From assembly GCA_017416465.1 (NCBI GenBank), contig JAFQCK010000141.1:109242-173241 (forward strand): a stretch of DNA of 64,000 nucleotides, written 5' to 3'. Of the stretch, positions 18,610 to 27,617 are shown piece after piece (within the stretch, counting starts at the first letter, position 1; each line of letters opens with the position of its first letter). The notes below the pieces were generated by a model. The model was not told the origin of the DNA. It ran no database searches and saw only the letters and a list, made by a program, of their open reading frames with translations. Source of the stretch: Lachnospiraceae bacterium (GTDB taxonomy: Bacteria; Bacillota; Clostridia; Lachnospirales; Lachnospiraceae). Made by a program: the position numbers and the translations under genes.

Positions 18610-19017
18610 GTGAAAGAAATAACATTAGAAGCAACTGTAGAAAACATTTTAGTTGTGACTGATTTTGTGAATGAGGAACTTGATAGGATAAATTGTTCGG
18701 AAAAAGTTAAAGCTGAAATAGATATAGCTATAGATGAATTGTTTGGTAATATTGCAAATTATGCTTATAAAGATGAGACTGGAATGGCCTGTGTTCAATT
18801 GGAAATTAATAATAATCCATGTAAAGTAATAATAACATTTATTGATAATGGAGTTGAATATAATCCTTTGACAAAAGCTGATCCTAATATTACCTTATCT
18901 GCAAAAGACAGAGCAATTGGCGGATTGGGTGTCTATATTGTTAAAAACACTATGGATGAAATAGAATATGAATACAAGGATGGAAGCAATATTTTAAGGA
19001 TTGAAAAGAATATATAA
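18610..19017 (+). CDS. RsbW/SpoIIAB-like serine kinase anti-sigma domain protein
   Basis: This 135-residue single GHKL-ATPase domain has an intact N-box (AIDELFGNIANYAY, Glu43 and Asn47), a G1 box FIDNGVEYNP and a G2 box GGLGVYIVKNTMDEIEYEY. This is the full set of ATP-binding residues of RsbW-type kinases, which phosphorylate STAS antagonists. GTG 18610 is preceded by GGAGG. A longer reading frame starting at 18511 lies within the phosphatase gene and has no ribosome binding site. It completes a phosphatase-kinase-STAS set inside the CIS locus. No sigma factor is adjacent; the partner could be a distant sigma factor, the MATE-fused domain or a CIS component. Confidence 0.85.
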   Translation: MKEITLEATVENILVVTDFVNEELDRINCSEKVKAEIDIAIDELFGNIANYAYKDETGMACVQLEINNNPCKVIITFIDNGVEYNPLTKADPNITLSAKDRAIGGLGVYIVKNTMDEIEYEYKDGSNILRIEKNI

Positions 19018-19081
19018 ATAATAATTTTAAAGATTTATTAAAGATTTAGTAATTAATCTTAAAATAATAAATAAATTATTG

Positions 19082-19154
19082 TATAATTGAGTAAGTGACT
19101 GATTGTAATGAATTCCCCAAGAAACATAAAACTAAAATTGTTCTTGGGGATTTT
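19082..19154 (+). promoter_or_regulatory. -10 box followed by a terminator-like hairpin ahead of the twin-effector genes
   Basis: TATAAT is at 19082-19087; the -35 region is poor. A hairpin with a 9-bp perfect stem follows (CCCCAAGAA at 19115-19123 with TTCTTGGGG at 19141-19149), then ATTTTTGG. If transcription starts at about 19094, the hairpin lies in the leader and could act as an attenuator; otherwise it ends the upstream operon. The rest of 19018-19208 is plain AT-rich DNA. Confidence 0.45.
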
Positions 19155-19208
19155 TGGAATTAGAAAAAATTTATGCTTGAAAAAATAACAAGGAAAGGGT
19201 GTTGTTAA

Positions 19209-20975
19209 ATGCCAAGATATAAACTTAACAAAGATAAAAGTGCTGATGATTTTGCAAGATTATTTACACCTGAAATGGAAAATGGTGGTTGGCTTAATTC
19301 AAAGAGAAATGAGCTTATGTCCAAAAAAAAGAGAAGCATTTTAGGAGATGATTCTGAAGGTTTTAAAAATATTAATGATTTACTTTCAGATATCAATGGG
19401 ATTTTAGATATGCCGATGAAGGGAAATGGTGTGGATAATGAAACAATGATAAAAATGGCTCAGAATGCATATTTTACGCTTATAGATTTATGTGATAATT
19501 ATTTGATAGGAAAAGATGGTGAAAAGAAAAGTCCGAGAACAACAGCAGGAAAGGAAAGAGTTAGGATAGTAGAAGAGATTAAGTTATTTGCAGATAAGGA
19601 TATAAAATCCTTAATGGTACAGAATTTTCAAAATGAAGATTTAAAAGGCATTACATTAAGAAATGCAATCGGTAAAGCCAGAACAAGAACGGTAACTTTA
19701 GATAATTCTAATGAACCACGTAAATATGTAGGTGGTGCAGCGAGCAGATTATTAGTTCTCAATGAGAATGAGAACAAAGGGAATGTTGGCTTTTTCAGTA
19801 ATATGAAGGTGATGGAAAAAGGAAAAACAATGGAAGATGCAAAGCAATTCATTGATACAGCTATTAAACAGACATCAGTTTCAAAGGAATCTATTATTGA
19901 AATTTTGAATATTATTGATAGAAGTGGCTATAAAAATGTATGTGATGTATGTAATTTTGTTTTACATCCACAAATGAGAGATGAATATGTTTATGATGAT
20001 TCTAATAAATTTGCTGATGAAATATATACAATTTTAAAAGCAGCAATGGGGACAGATGAAAACATATTTGATGAATATAAGGTAAATGTAACTAGTGGAA
20101 AAGCTAATATGAATGCGAGAAATGTTGCAACAAGCAGAGTTGCCAAAATGCTTAACAGTTCATTGATTGCCAAATCTGAAATGGTAAATTTACAGAAACA
20201 AGGAAGTACTGAATTAATTTCAGGTAGTGTTATGGATAAAGCGGAAGGCATAGAAGGTGCTACATTATTAAAAAGACATGCAAAAGCAATTATAACAGAT
20301 AGCAGTGTTGAGAGAGATGATATACATAAAGAATTAAAGGAAACTGTTAAAGATTTAATAACAGGCTCATTTCAAAAAGAGATGGCAGATTTGCAGGTTA
20401 TGGATTATCTTTGTGGGCAAATTGACAGACATTCTGCAAATTATTTTATTAAAACAGATAAATCAGGGAATTTTATTGGATTACAAGGTATCGATAATGA
20501 TTTGAGTTTTGGTGATGCAAAACAACAAAAGAATAGTTATGTTATAGGAAATCATGGAAGAGCTGTAGTAAATGATAATGAAGAATTAACAATACCGCAC
20601 ATGTCAAGAGGTCTTGCTATGAATATACAGATTATGAATGAAGATATGGTAAGATTTGCACTACATGATTTGATAGAAGAACCTGAGATAGAGGCATTTT
20701 GTGAAAGACTTAAGAAATTAAAGATAGCTATAGGGAAAGAATTAGTAAAGGACCCAAAGAACAGTAAGTTAAGAATGGATGATGAATGGAATGAAGATAC
20801 TTTAAATGATTTTTTAGGAGCGGATAGTGATAGTTTGTACAACAATAAACATGATGAAACAAGTAATTATTTGGACAATATGATTGAATTATTTACCTTT
20901 GCCGGAATTAGTGAAGCTGAGAAAGAGTTAGAAGAATTAAAAGAAGAATTAGAAAAAATGAAAAAGAATAAGTAG
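19209..20975 (+). CDS. Kinase-fold candidate CIS effector A (588 residues)
   Basis: This soluble protein has no signal peptide. Near residue 400 is LCGQIDRHSANYF, with Asp406, His408 and Asn411 arranged like the catalytic loop of PI3/4-kinase, HipA and other atypical kinases (D-R-H-x-x-N). It is followed by GIDNDLSFGD, with Asp429 at the metal-binding (DFG-like) position. An upstream Lys322 in SLIAKSEM is a candidate ATP-binding lysine. The C-terminus is a charged coiled coil. It is 11 bases upstream of a same-length paralogue and next to the CIS AAA+ ATPase. Shared N-terminal motif LFTPEMENGGWL could be a loading signal. Kinase fold is inferred from motifs only; no glycine-rich loop was securely identified. 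Confidence 0.55.
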   Translation: MPRYKLNKDKSADDFARLFTPEMENGGWLNSKRNELMSKKKRSILGDDSEGFKNINDLLSDINGILDMPMKGNGVDNETMIKMAQNAYFTLIDLCDNYLIGKDGEKKSPRTTAGKERVRIVEEIKLFADKDIKSLMVQNFQNEDLKGITLRNAIGKARTRTVTLDNSNEPRKYVGGAASRLLVLNENENKGNVGFFSNMKVMEKGKTMEDAKQFIDTAIKQTSVSKESIIEILNIIDRSGYKNVCDVCNFVLHPQMRDEYVYDDSNKFADEIYTILKAAMGTDENIFDEYKVNVTSGKANMNARNVATSRVAKMLNSSLIAKSEMVNLQKQGSTELISGSVMDKAEGIEGATLLKRHAKAIITDSSVERDDIHKELKETVKDLITGSFQKEMADLQVMDYLCGQIDRHSANYFIKTDKSGNFIGLQGIDNDLSFGDAKQQKNSYVIGNHGRAVVNDNEELTIPHMSRGLAMNIQIMNEDMVRFALHDLIEEPEIEAFCERLKKLKIAIGKELVKDPKNSKLRMDDEWNEDTLNDFLGADSDSLYNNKHDETSNYLDNMIELFTFAGISEAEKELEELKEELEKMKKNK

Positions 20976-20986
20976 GAGGAAGAACT

Positions 20987-22753
20987 ATGTCTGATGTACA
21001 GATGGAATATAATAATGCTTTTGATGACTCAAAAGAGTTATTTACACCTGAAATGGAGAATGGAAATTGGTTAAGTTCTAAGCATGCACAATTATCAGGT
21101 ACTCAAAAAAAAGGTATATTTGGAAATGTAAAGAAAGATTCGTCAACATTTAATAACATTAAAAATACATTAAGTACACTTAATGGACTTTTAGAGAAGA
21201 AAATGAGTGGGGATAATTATGATAATCAGACAACTTTACAAATGGCATATAATGCATATATGGCGTTAATCCAGTTATGTGATAATTATTTATTGGATAA
21301 AAAAGGTGGAGTAAGAACTGCAAGAACCGATACGGGGAAAAGCAGAATAAAAATGGTAAATGAAATTAAACAATTTGCTGAGAAAGATATTAATGCAGTA
21401 AGAGTACAGATGTATTTACCGGACAATTTAAAGGGGACAACTCTTAAAGAGGCAATTGGTAAGGCAAGAATGAGAGAAATAAATCTTACCAAGGATGAAT
21501 CGGAATATAAGCATGTTGGCGGACTAGCGAGTAATTTGTTAGTGATACCTAAAGATTCAGAAGGTACTGCTAATGAATTCTTTAGTGATTTGAAGATTGT
21601 AGATAGAAATAACGAATATAGTAATATATTAGGGTATGTGGAAAAAGCATTTAAGAGGTCAAAAATAAATAGCGAGTCAAAAAGTAAGGTCTTAAAAGCT
21701 ATTTTAGATAGTGGAAAAACAGATAAAAAATCGATTGATAGAATTGTAAATGCTGATAGAAATAAATACGAATATTCAAATGACCCTGAAGCCGTTAAAT
21801 TTGCAATGGAGATCACAAAAATAACAATGGATGCGGGAAGTATTCAGGCTACTTATGAAAATGCTTTTATGAAAAATCTATTAGATATTAAGTCGGATAG
21901 AGTTAATATGAATGCACGTAATGTTGCGACGTCAAGAATTGCTGAATTGTTTGGAAGAGGAGATTTAATAGCTAAATCTGAAATGGCGGTAGTAAAAGAG
22001 TATGGTAATGGTGTTGAAAGAGTAGGAAGTGTAATGGAAGGGGTGGGAGGTAAGGAGGCAATTACAACTTTACGTGAAGATTTAGTAAAGTGTTGTGAAG
22101 AGAATGGAAGATTTGTGAAAGTTGATGAATTTAAGAATAAAGTTGTAGGTTTAATAAAAGGTGATTTTCAGAGAGATTTGTCAGATTTACAAGTGTTAGA
22201 TTTTTTATGTGGTCAGATTGATCGACATTTTAAAAATTATTTTGTACAAAAAGATAGTGATGGGAATTATGCTGGTGTAAAAGGTATTGATAATGATCTT
22301 AGTTTTGGAAATGCAAAAGAAAAAAAAGATAAATATATTTATGGTCCTCATGGAAGAACAGTTGTTAATTCTAATGCAGAACTTATTATTCCACATATGT
22401 CTTTAGAACTTGCTATTAGAGTTAATATGATTAATGAAAGTATGGTGAAATATGCACTTATGGATTTGATTGCTAAACCAGAGATAGAGGCATTTTGTGA
22501 AAGGTTAAATTTATTAAAAATGGCTATAAGAAAAGAATTTGAAAAGGCTCCTGAGGAAAGTAAGCTTGTTTCAAAAGGCAAATGGGATAGCAATACTCTG
22601 AAAGATTTTATAACTGGTCTTTCAGAAAAGAAAGATAAAAATTTAGATGATGGAACAGCTAATTATGTTGGCAGGTTTGTTGAGGAATTTGCAGGCCTTA
22701 GTGGTGCATACCATAAAAATGAGGAGCTAAATAAATGGAAACAGAAGTCATAA
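20987..22753 (+). CDS. Kinase-fold candidate CIS effector B (588 residues)
   Basis: It is a paralogue of the preceding gene along its full length. LFTPEMENGNWL is near the N-terminus, MNARNVATSRIAEL and DLIAKSEMAVV lie mid-protein (Lys330), LCGQIDRHFKNYF carries Asp412, His414 and Asn417, and GIDNDLSFGN carries Asp435. The key residues are the same as in copy A, while the region between about 180 and 310 is divergent, pointing to different targets or specificities. AGGAGG precedes the ATG. Its last 19 bases overlap the AAA+ ATPase gene, implying coupled translation. As with copy A, the kinase assignment rests on motifs and the effector role on context. Confidence 0.55.
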   Translation: MSDVQMEYNNAFDDSKELFTPEMENGNWLSSKHAQLSGTQKKGIFGNVKKDSSTFNNIKNTLSTLNGLLEKKMSGDNYDNQTTLQMAYNAYMALIQLCDNYLLDKKGGVRTARTDTGKSRIKMVNEIKQFAEKDINAVRVQMYLPDNLKGTTLKEAIGKARMREINLTKDESEYKHVGGLASNLLVIPKDSEGTANEFFSDLKIVDRNNEYSNILGYVEKAFKRSKINSESKSKVLKAILDSGKTDKKSIDRIVNADRNKYEYSNDPEAVKFAMEITKITMDAGSIQATYENAFMKNLLDIKSDRVNMNARNVATSRIAELFGRGDLIAKSEMAVVKEYGNGVERVGSVMEGVGGKEAITTLREDLVKCCEENGRFVKVDEFKNKVVGLIKGDFQRDLSDLQVLDFLCGQIDRHFKNYFVQKDSDGNYAGVKGIDNDLSFGNAKEKKDKYIYGPHGRTVVNSNAELIIPHMSLELAIRVNMINESMVKYALMDLIAKPEIEAFCERLNLLKMAIRKEFEKAPEESKLVSKGKWDSNTLKDFITGLSEKKDKNLDDGTANYVGRFVEEFAGLSGAYHKNEELNKWKQKS

Positions 22754-24708
22754 ATTGGAACAAATTAGAAGATTTTGCAGAAACAGGTTTGCCACTAATT
22801 TACTATCTTTTAAAAGATGATATAGAACAAGATTTGGTAGAAGAATATATGGCATATTCACCATCTCAGGCAAAATATACATATATAGAATTATGCGAAG
22901 CATTAGAAAAAGAGTCGGATACTTTACGTTATCGTCAGCTTAGAAATATGTGTGGAAAAATAGGAGCGATGGTATTGGATTGTGCGTTATCCTGTACATT
23001 TTATACACATTTAGAAGCACAATTAATAGATTCTTGTGATGGTGGCTGTAGTTTTTCTATTGCAGGACCATTAGAAATGAATAGTTCTTATAATGATTTA
23101 TGGGAGCAATATCAGAAGGTTTCAGAATTACTTCCTGTGCGAAACCCATTAGAAACAGTGTTTTTTAGAAAAACATTTTATGCAGACCAACGTATTCTTA
23201 ATCATTTGGCAGGAATTGATGAGATAGAACAGGAATTATCAAGGTTTGCTGTTATTAAAGCGCCTGATGATGATAAACAACCTTTATATATTGATACAGA
23301 TATTCTTCCTAAATTAGAAACTCTTTTAAAAAGTAAACATCCAATTCAATTGGTGGGAGATGCCGGAAGAGGTAAAAAGTTATTATTACATCATGCTTTA
23401 GGTGAACTTGGAAGATACGGAATATTTGTTGATGGAAGAATATTGGTTAATGAAAGTGGAATTTCTTCATTTTTATGGAAATTACGTAGAGAAGCACTAC
23501 TTATTAATGGAGTTATCTGTGTTTATGGAATTGATGAAGAATGGATTCGTAAATATGGCTATTCATTGTTACCTATAATAAGACAAAGCTTTAATGGTCT
23601 TAGCTTTTGTTTTTGTACAGACAGAGGAATTAATCTTGCAGATGGTCTTGCAGGAGATTGGAACAGGTTAGAGCTTCCGGAAATGAAACAGAATAGTTGT
23701 ATAATGGTTTGGAAGGGTTATCTTGAAAAGTATGATATCGATTTGGATTACAAGAGAATGGGTTCAAAATATAATTTAAGTCCTGCACAGGTAGCTAAGG
23801 TTGTAAGAAGAATTTCAGAGGCAGAGTTACCAACTTCGAAGGTATTAATACAGGCGTGTATAGATGTGCTTCCGGCAGCAGGTAAGAACTTAAAACAGAT
23901 GAATGTTACATATACTTTTGATGATTTAAAAGTAACACCTCAGACTAAGGAAGTCTTAGAAAATATATGTGCACATGTTAATCAGAGAGAAAGAGTATAT
24001 GGTCAGTGGGATTTGGAAAGCAGATATTCTTATGGAAAGAGTGTTAGTGCTTTATTTTGCGGACCACCGGGAACGGGTAAGACAATGGCTGCACATGTCC
24101 TTTCATCTTCTCTTTCTTTACCTTTGTATAGTATAAATCTTTCACAGATAGTAGATAAATACATTGGTGAAACTGAAAAGAAATTAGAAGAAGTATTTAA
24201 TATTGGTGAGAAAAGTAATACTATACTGTTTTTTGATGAAGCGGATTCATTATTTGGAAAACGAAGTGAAGTAAATGATTCAAAAGACAGATATGCTAAT
24301 ATAGAAGTTTCATATATATTACAAAGATTAGAGCAATATGATGGAATTGTTATAATGGCAAGTAATAATAGAAACAATATTGATGAAGCTTTTTCAAGAC
24401 GTATAAGATATATTACGGAATTTCAGATGCCTGATGAACAGATTAGAATGGAGATATGGAAGAGCTGTTTTAGTAAACAGACACCACTTTTGGATATTGA
24501 TTTTGAATTTGTGGCAAAAGAATTTGAATTTTCAGGAGGAGATATTAAAAATATTGCACTTAATGCAGCATTTTTGGCTGCACAGGAAGAAAGTAATGGA
24601 ATTGGAATGATACATGTTCTTAGGAGTATACAGATGGAACTCCAAAAGTCGAATAGAGTTCAAATGAGTTCAAAGTTTGGTAAGTATGCGTATCTTTTGT
24701 TTGAATAA
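22735..24708 (+). CDS. CIS AAA+ ATPase (Afp15/Pvc15-like)
   Basis: This 657-residue protein has two AAA modules. The first is degenerate (VGDAGRGKKLLLHH at about 203-216). The second is intact, with Walker A GPPGTGKT (residues 443-450), Walker B ILFFDEADSLFGKR (Asp501-Glu502) and sensor/arginine-finger ASNNRNNIDEAFSRRI. The N-terminal 170 residues match the accessory domain of CIS-associated ATPases. In Afp/PVC systems this ATPase is required for assembly or cargo loading. It overlaps the end of effector B, consistent with a role in loading those proteins. It is the last gene before a strong terminator. Confidence 0.85.
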   Translation: METEVINWNKLEDFAETGLPLIYYLLKDDIEQDLVEEYMAYSPSQAKYTYIELCEALEKESDTLRYRQLRNMCGKIGAMVLDCALSCTFYTHLEAQLIDSCDGGCSFSIAGPLEMNSSYNDLWEQYQKVSELLPVRNPLETVFFRKTFYADQRILNHLAGIDEIEQELSRFAVIKAPDDDKQPLYIDTDILPKLETLLKSKHPIQLVGDAGRGKKLLLHHALGELGRYGIFVDGRILVNESGISSFLWKLRREALLINGVICVYGIDEEWIRKYGYSLLPIIRQSFNGLSFCFCTDRGINLADGLAGDWNRLELPEMKQNSCIMVWKGYLEKYDIDLDYKRMGSKYNLSPAQVAKVVRRISEAELPTSKVLIQACIDVLPAAGKNLKQMNVTYTFDDLKVTPQTKEVLENICAHVNQRERVYGQWDLESRYSYGKSVSALFCGPPGTGKTMAAHVLSSSLSLPLYSINLSQIVDKYIGETEKKLEEVFNIGEKSNTILFFDEADSLFGKRSEVNDSKDRYANIEVSYILQRLEQYDGIVIMASNNRNNIDEAFSRRIRYITEFQMPDEQIRMEIWKSCFSKQTPLLDIDFEFVAKEFEFSGGDIKNIALNAAFLAAQEESNGIGMIHVLRSIQMELQKSNRVQMSSKFGKYAYLLFE

Positions 24709-24743
24709 GAAGTAGATGTTTAATAATTTTGTTGATGATAAAG

Positions 24744-24780
24744 ATGCTAATGGTAAATATGTGCTGTTAGCATTTTTTTT
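24744..24780 (+). terminator. Rho-independent terminator after the CIS ATPase
   Basis: ATGCTAA at 24744-24750 pairs with TTAGCAT at 24767-24773, followed by eight consecutive T. It marks the right end of the CIS gene block. Confidence 0.75.
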
Positions 24781-24801
24781 AGGATAAAAGGATTTTCAGG
24801 A

Positions 24802-24829
24802 TTGTAAAAATATCAAAATCTGATATAGT
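24802..24829 (+). promoter_or_regulatory. Promoter for the DUF6348-like operon
   Basis: TTGTAA at 24802-24807, a 16-base spacer and TATAGT at 24824-24829, 53 bases before the next ATG. Moderate match to a sigma-A promoter. Confidence 0.5.
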
Positions 24830-24881
24830 AATTACAGAAAAAGTTTGAATACTTATTTAGAAGAGAGGACTAAAATTTATA

Positions 24882-26048
24882 ATGAAAAATAAAGATTTAG
24901 ATAATAAAATGAATTTTAATTCAGTTGAAGAAGCAACAACTTATCTTTTAAATAATCTGCATGGTTGTTTTGAAACAAAAGATATTATAGATAATGATAG
25001 AATACTATTACCTGAATGGGGCATAACAGTTATACCGTTTGTTACAGAGATAAGGGAACAGATGGCAAATACAGGCTATTATATAATATCAAATGATTGG
25101 GACAGAATGATATACGAATGTTCTGTTGCAATGGGGAAAGATACGAAACAGGCACTTGGTATGGCACAAGGAAGTTTCATTTTTGGAATAATGAGTGCTA
25201 TTGGAAAAATGAAACTTAACGAGAATCAGGGAGAATTAGAAACAGATTTTGCGGGAAATGCACATAATTGGAAAGTTTATTTAGGTGATATAGTTGGAAT
25301 GGGAGAAGTGCCTCATGAAATTGAGAACGATGTGTATTGGAAGCAATTAGAAGATGGAATAAAAAAACGTATTGGTAATCAGAAATTGTGTTATGTTAAA
25401 ATATATGGGTCAAATATTGGTGATGGAAATTATATAGGCGAATGTCGAATTAATGATGTACAAATAGATGAATTAAGTAATATAGTTGAAAAAATGATAA
25501 GAGATTGGGGAACAACCGGGTTTGGTTCGCATAAGCAATTTATTATGCTTCAGCAAAATGAAGATACTATATTGGATTATCCATTTACAGAGGGCGAAAT
25601 CTTAGAAAGTACAGAAAAAGCGATGAAGTTATTCGAAAAGTGTGAGACTGATGAAGAGTATGAACAATTTCCTGAAATGCTTGAGCAGGCAGTTGGGGAT
25701 AAAGATTTAGCTTGGGAATTGTATACCTTTATCCCTGAGATATGTGCAGAGAATGCATTTGAAAAAATTATTTGTCCTGAAACAATTATGATGAGAATTG
25801 GTAATGTAGATTATAAATATTATAAAACTCAATTTATATCATATTATACGATAGTAGATGGTGTATTTAGGACTTTAAATAAAGGTGTATTAAAAGATAC
25901 GGATAAAGTTTACAGAGAATATATTTCAGTTAGTTCATTGTATAGTGCAATTTGTTCGGCAAGAGAAAGTGGACACGACCCTGAAAATGAAGAAGGTATG
26001 ATGATTTGTACAATGTATATGCCGGAAGATGATTATATACCAAGATAA
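24882..26048 (+). CDS. DUF6348-like protein
   Basis: This 388-residue soluble protein resembles DUF6348 (seen in immunity-like and hypothetical proteins). It has an early segment with WGITVIPFVTEI and ISNDWDRMIYECSVAMG, then a FIFGIMSAI helix, and a later segment WKQLEDGIKKRIG...CRINDVQIDELSNIVEKMIRDWG at about 150-210. The last 180 residues are acidic and unassigned. It is the first gene of a four-gene unit with three small membrane-anchored proteins; AGAGAGGA precedes the ATG. Adjacency to the CIS block could mean an immunity or accessory role, but no direct evidence shows this. Confidence 0.55.
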   Translation: MKNKDLDNKMNFNSVEEATTYLLNNLHGCFETKDIIDNDRILLPEWGITVIPFVTEIREQMANTGYYIISNDWDRMIYECSVAMGKDTKQALGMAQGSFIFGIMSAIGKMKLNENQGELETDFAGNAHNWKVYLGDIVGMGEVPHEIENDVYWKQLEDGIKKRIGNQKLCYVKIYGSNIGDGNYIGECRINDVQIDELSNIVEKMIRDWGTTGFGSHKQFIMLQQNEDTILDYPFTEGEILESTEKAMKLFEKCETDEEYEQFPEMLEQAVGDKDLAWELYTFIPEICAENAFEKIICPETIMMRIGNVDYKYYKTQFISYYTIVDGVFRTLNKGVLKDTDKVYREYISVSSLYSAICSARESGHDPENEEGMMICTMYMPEDDYIPR

Positions 26049-26088
26049 GAAAATACTTTGTAATGAAAGGATTAATGGGATAGAATAT

Positions 26089-26844
26089 ATGAAATGTAAA
26101 ATATGTGGCGCTATGTATGAGTCTGATCTTGATTATTGTCCATATTGTCATAGTGAGAATGATGTAAAAAGTAATAAAAAGTTAGAAGAAGAACTTAAAG
26201 GGTTTGATGAAGAAATAAAAGAGATACATAAATTACCTAATAAGATATCAGCTTTTTCTGTGAAAATTGTTTTAGGAATAGTGTTACTTTTATCTGTAAT
26301 TATTGTACTTGTTGTACTGAATTCAGATTCATTGTTTTCTGAAAAAACAGAAATAAAAGAAGAAACGGTTGATCCTAACGCTAGTAAGCATATAGAAAAA
26401 CTTGAAGAAATGTTAGAAGACAAGGACTATGAAGGAATTAAAGAGTATATTAGTGAAGAGGATATATATGAAGGAGAATATAGTAAATATATAGAAGTAA
26501 GTGACGCAATAAGATATTATAATTGGATGATTTTAGATATAGAATTTCTTGAAACCGTACAAGAGGAAGAAGAATATTGGGGTATCGAGCAAAGAAAAAA
26601 TGCTGTTTACAGTGTATTACACAGTGGTTTACAGTGTATGTATACTGTTAATGATTGCTGTAATGACAGAGTTCCTAAAAACAATGAGGAATATTTAAAA
26701 GAAATATATGAAATGGCATGGGATGAGCTTGAAAAACTGGATTTTGATAAAGAACAGTGTTTGAAGCTGATAGATGGTGAGGTATTTAATGATTCTAAAA
26801 TTAAGCAGTATGCTTATGAAGAATATGAAAGATTTTTTGAATAA
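26089..26844 (+). CDS. Zinc-ribbon membrane-anchored protein
   Basis: The 251-residue protein starts with a zinc ribbon (C-x2-C ... YCPYCH, at about 3-24), a charged linker, one membrane helix (VLGIVLLLSVIIVLVVL at about 64-80), and an acidic extracytoplasmic domain. ATG 26089 is chosen because the zinc ribbon begins there, as in the next gene; the longer frame from 26029 lies mostly inside the upstream gene and adds nothing conserved. The ribosome binding site is weak. The segment MLEDKDYEGIKEYI recurs in related form in the next two proteins. The function is unknown. Confidence 0.65.
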   Translation: MKCKICGAMYESDLDYCPYCHSENDVKSNKKLEEELKGFDEEIKEIHKLPNKISAFSVKIVLGIVLLLSVIIVLVVLNSDSLFSEKTEIKEETVDPNASKHIEKLEEMLEDKDYEGIKEYISEEDIYEGEYSKYIEVSDAIRYYNWMILDIEFLETVQEEEEYWGIEQRKNAVYSVLHSGLQCMYTVNDCCNDRVPKNNEEYLKEIYEMAWDELEKLDFDKEQCLKLIDGEVFNDSKIKQYAYEEYERFFE

Positions 26845-26867
26845 TTTACGGAAGGAAAGCAATTGAT

Positions 26868-27617
26868 ATGAAATGTGAAAATTGTGGTGGAGAGGTTGAA
26901 AGTAATCAGAAGTATTGTACTTATTGTGGAGCAGAAAACAAGAATATATATTTGCACCAACAAAAGGTAGAAGAGAAGATACAGAGAAATGAGAAGATAA
27001 AAAGTAATGTACTTGAAAGAAATAGTTCTAAAATTGTAAATAGAGTAATGACTTTTGTTCTTATAGGTTCGATTATCCTATTGATAGTAAGTTTGTCTGT
27101 TGCTGTTTATAAAGTGTCAGGAGAAGGTGAACATGAAGAAATTGATTATAAGAAAGTTGATAAGCTATATGAGGCAGGCGAATATGGTAAAATGGTAAGT
27201 TACATATTTAGTAGAGATTATTATGATGAGCCGGCAAATAAGTATATGCAGCTTGCAGAATTTTATGATAATTATCTTACATTTGTTCAATATAGAAACA
27301 GATATATTATTTCAGTGCAAACAGGAGAAGGAAATGAGGAATATACAGTTGAAAGCTTAGCGAGCTATATTGTATCAATGTTTAATCCGTTGTCAGGATG
27401 GAAGTATGATGAGGCATTGGGGAAAAATCAGGAAGTATTTGATGAATGCATAGAATATGTGTCGGATTTTCTTATAGCGTATTTTGATTTTACGGATGAA
27501 GATATTGAAGGATTAGTTGAAAATGCGGAAAAAGATTACTATGATATAGACAGTGAATTGGAAGAGAGAATGAAGACAGTATACTATAAAGAGAAAGGTA
27601 ATAAAGAGAATGAATAA
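26868..27617 (+). CDS. Zinc-ribbon membrane-anchored protein
   Basis: This 249-residue protein begins with MKCENCGGEVESNQKYCTYC, a four-Cys zinc ribbon. A basic linker and a membrane helix follow (FVLIGSIILLIVSLSVAVY at about 63-81), then an outside domain containing LYEAGEYGKMVSYIFSRDYY, a TPR-like helix pair also recognisable in the two neighbouring proteins. It ends in charged residues overlapping the next start. GGAAGG precedes ATG. The architecture is like many Firmicutes zinc-ribbon stress or envelope proteins of unknown role. Confidence 0.65.
   Translation: MKCENCGGEVESNQKYCTYCGAENKNIYLHQQKVEEKIQRNEKIKSNVLERNSSKIVNRVMTFVLIGSIILLIVSLSVAVYKVSGEGEHEEIDYKKVDKLYEAGEYGKMVSYIFSRDYYDEPANKYMQLAEFYDNYLTFVQYRNRYIISVQTGEGNEEYTVESLASYIVSMFNPLSGWKYDEALGKNQEVFDECIEYVSDFLIAYFDFTDEDIEGLVENAEKDYYDIDSELEERMKTVYYKEKGNKENE

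Noticed and set aside
10788-19017. Classical sigB operon
   Set aside because: No sigma factor gene was found among or next to the three switching genes.
21286-21816. 176-codon minus-strand open frame
   Set aside because: It is antisense to the second kinase-fold gene, whose reading frame is conserved with its paralogue.
1-24780. Intact tailed prophage
   Set aside because: No capsid, portal, terminase, integrase or lysis gene is visible, while an AAA+ ATPase and regulatory genes typical of CIS clusters are; the left side is unseen, so a phage origin is not excluded completely.
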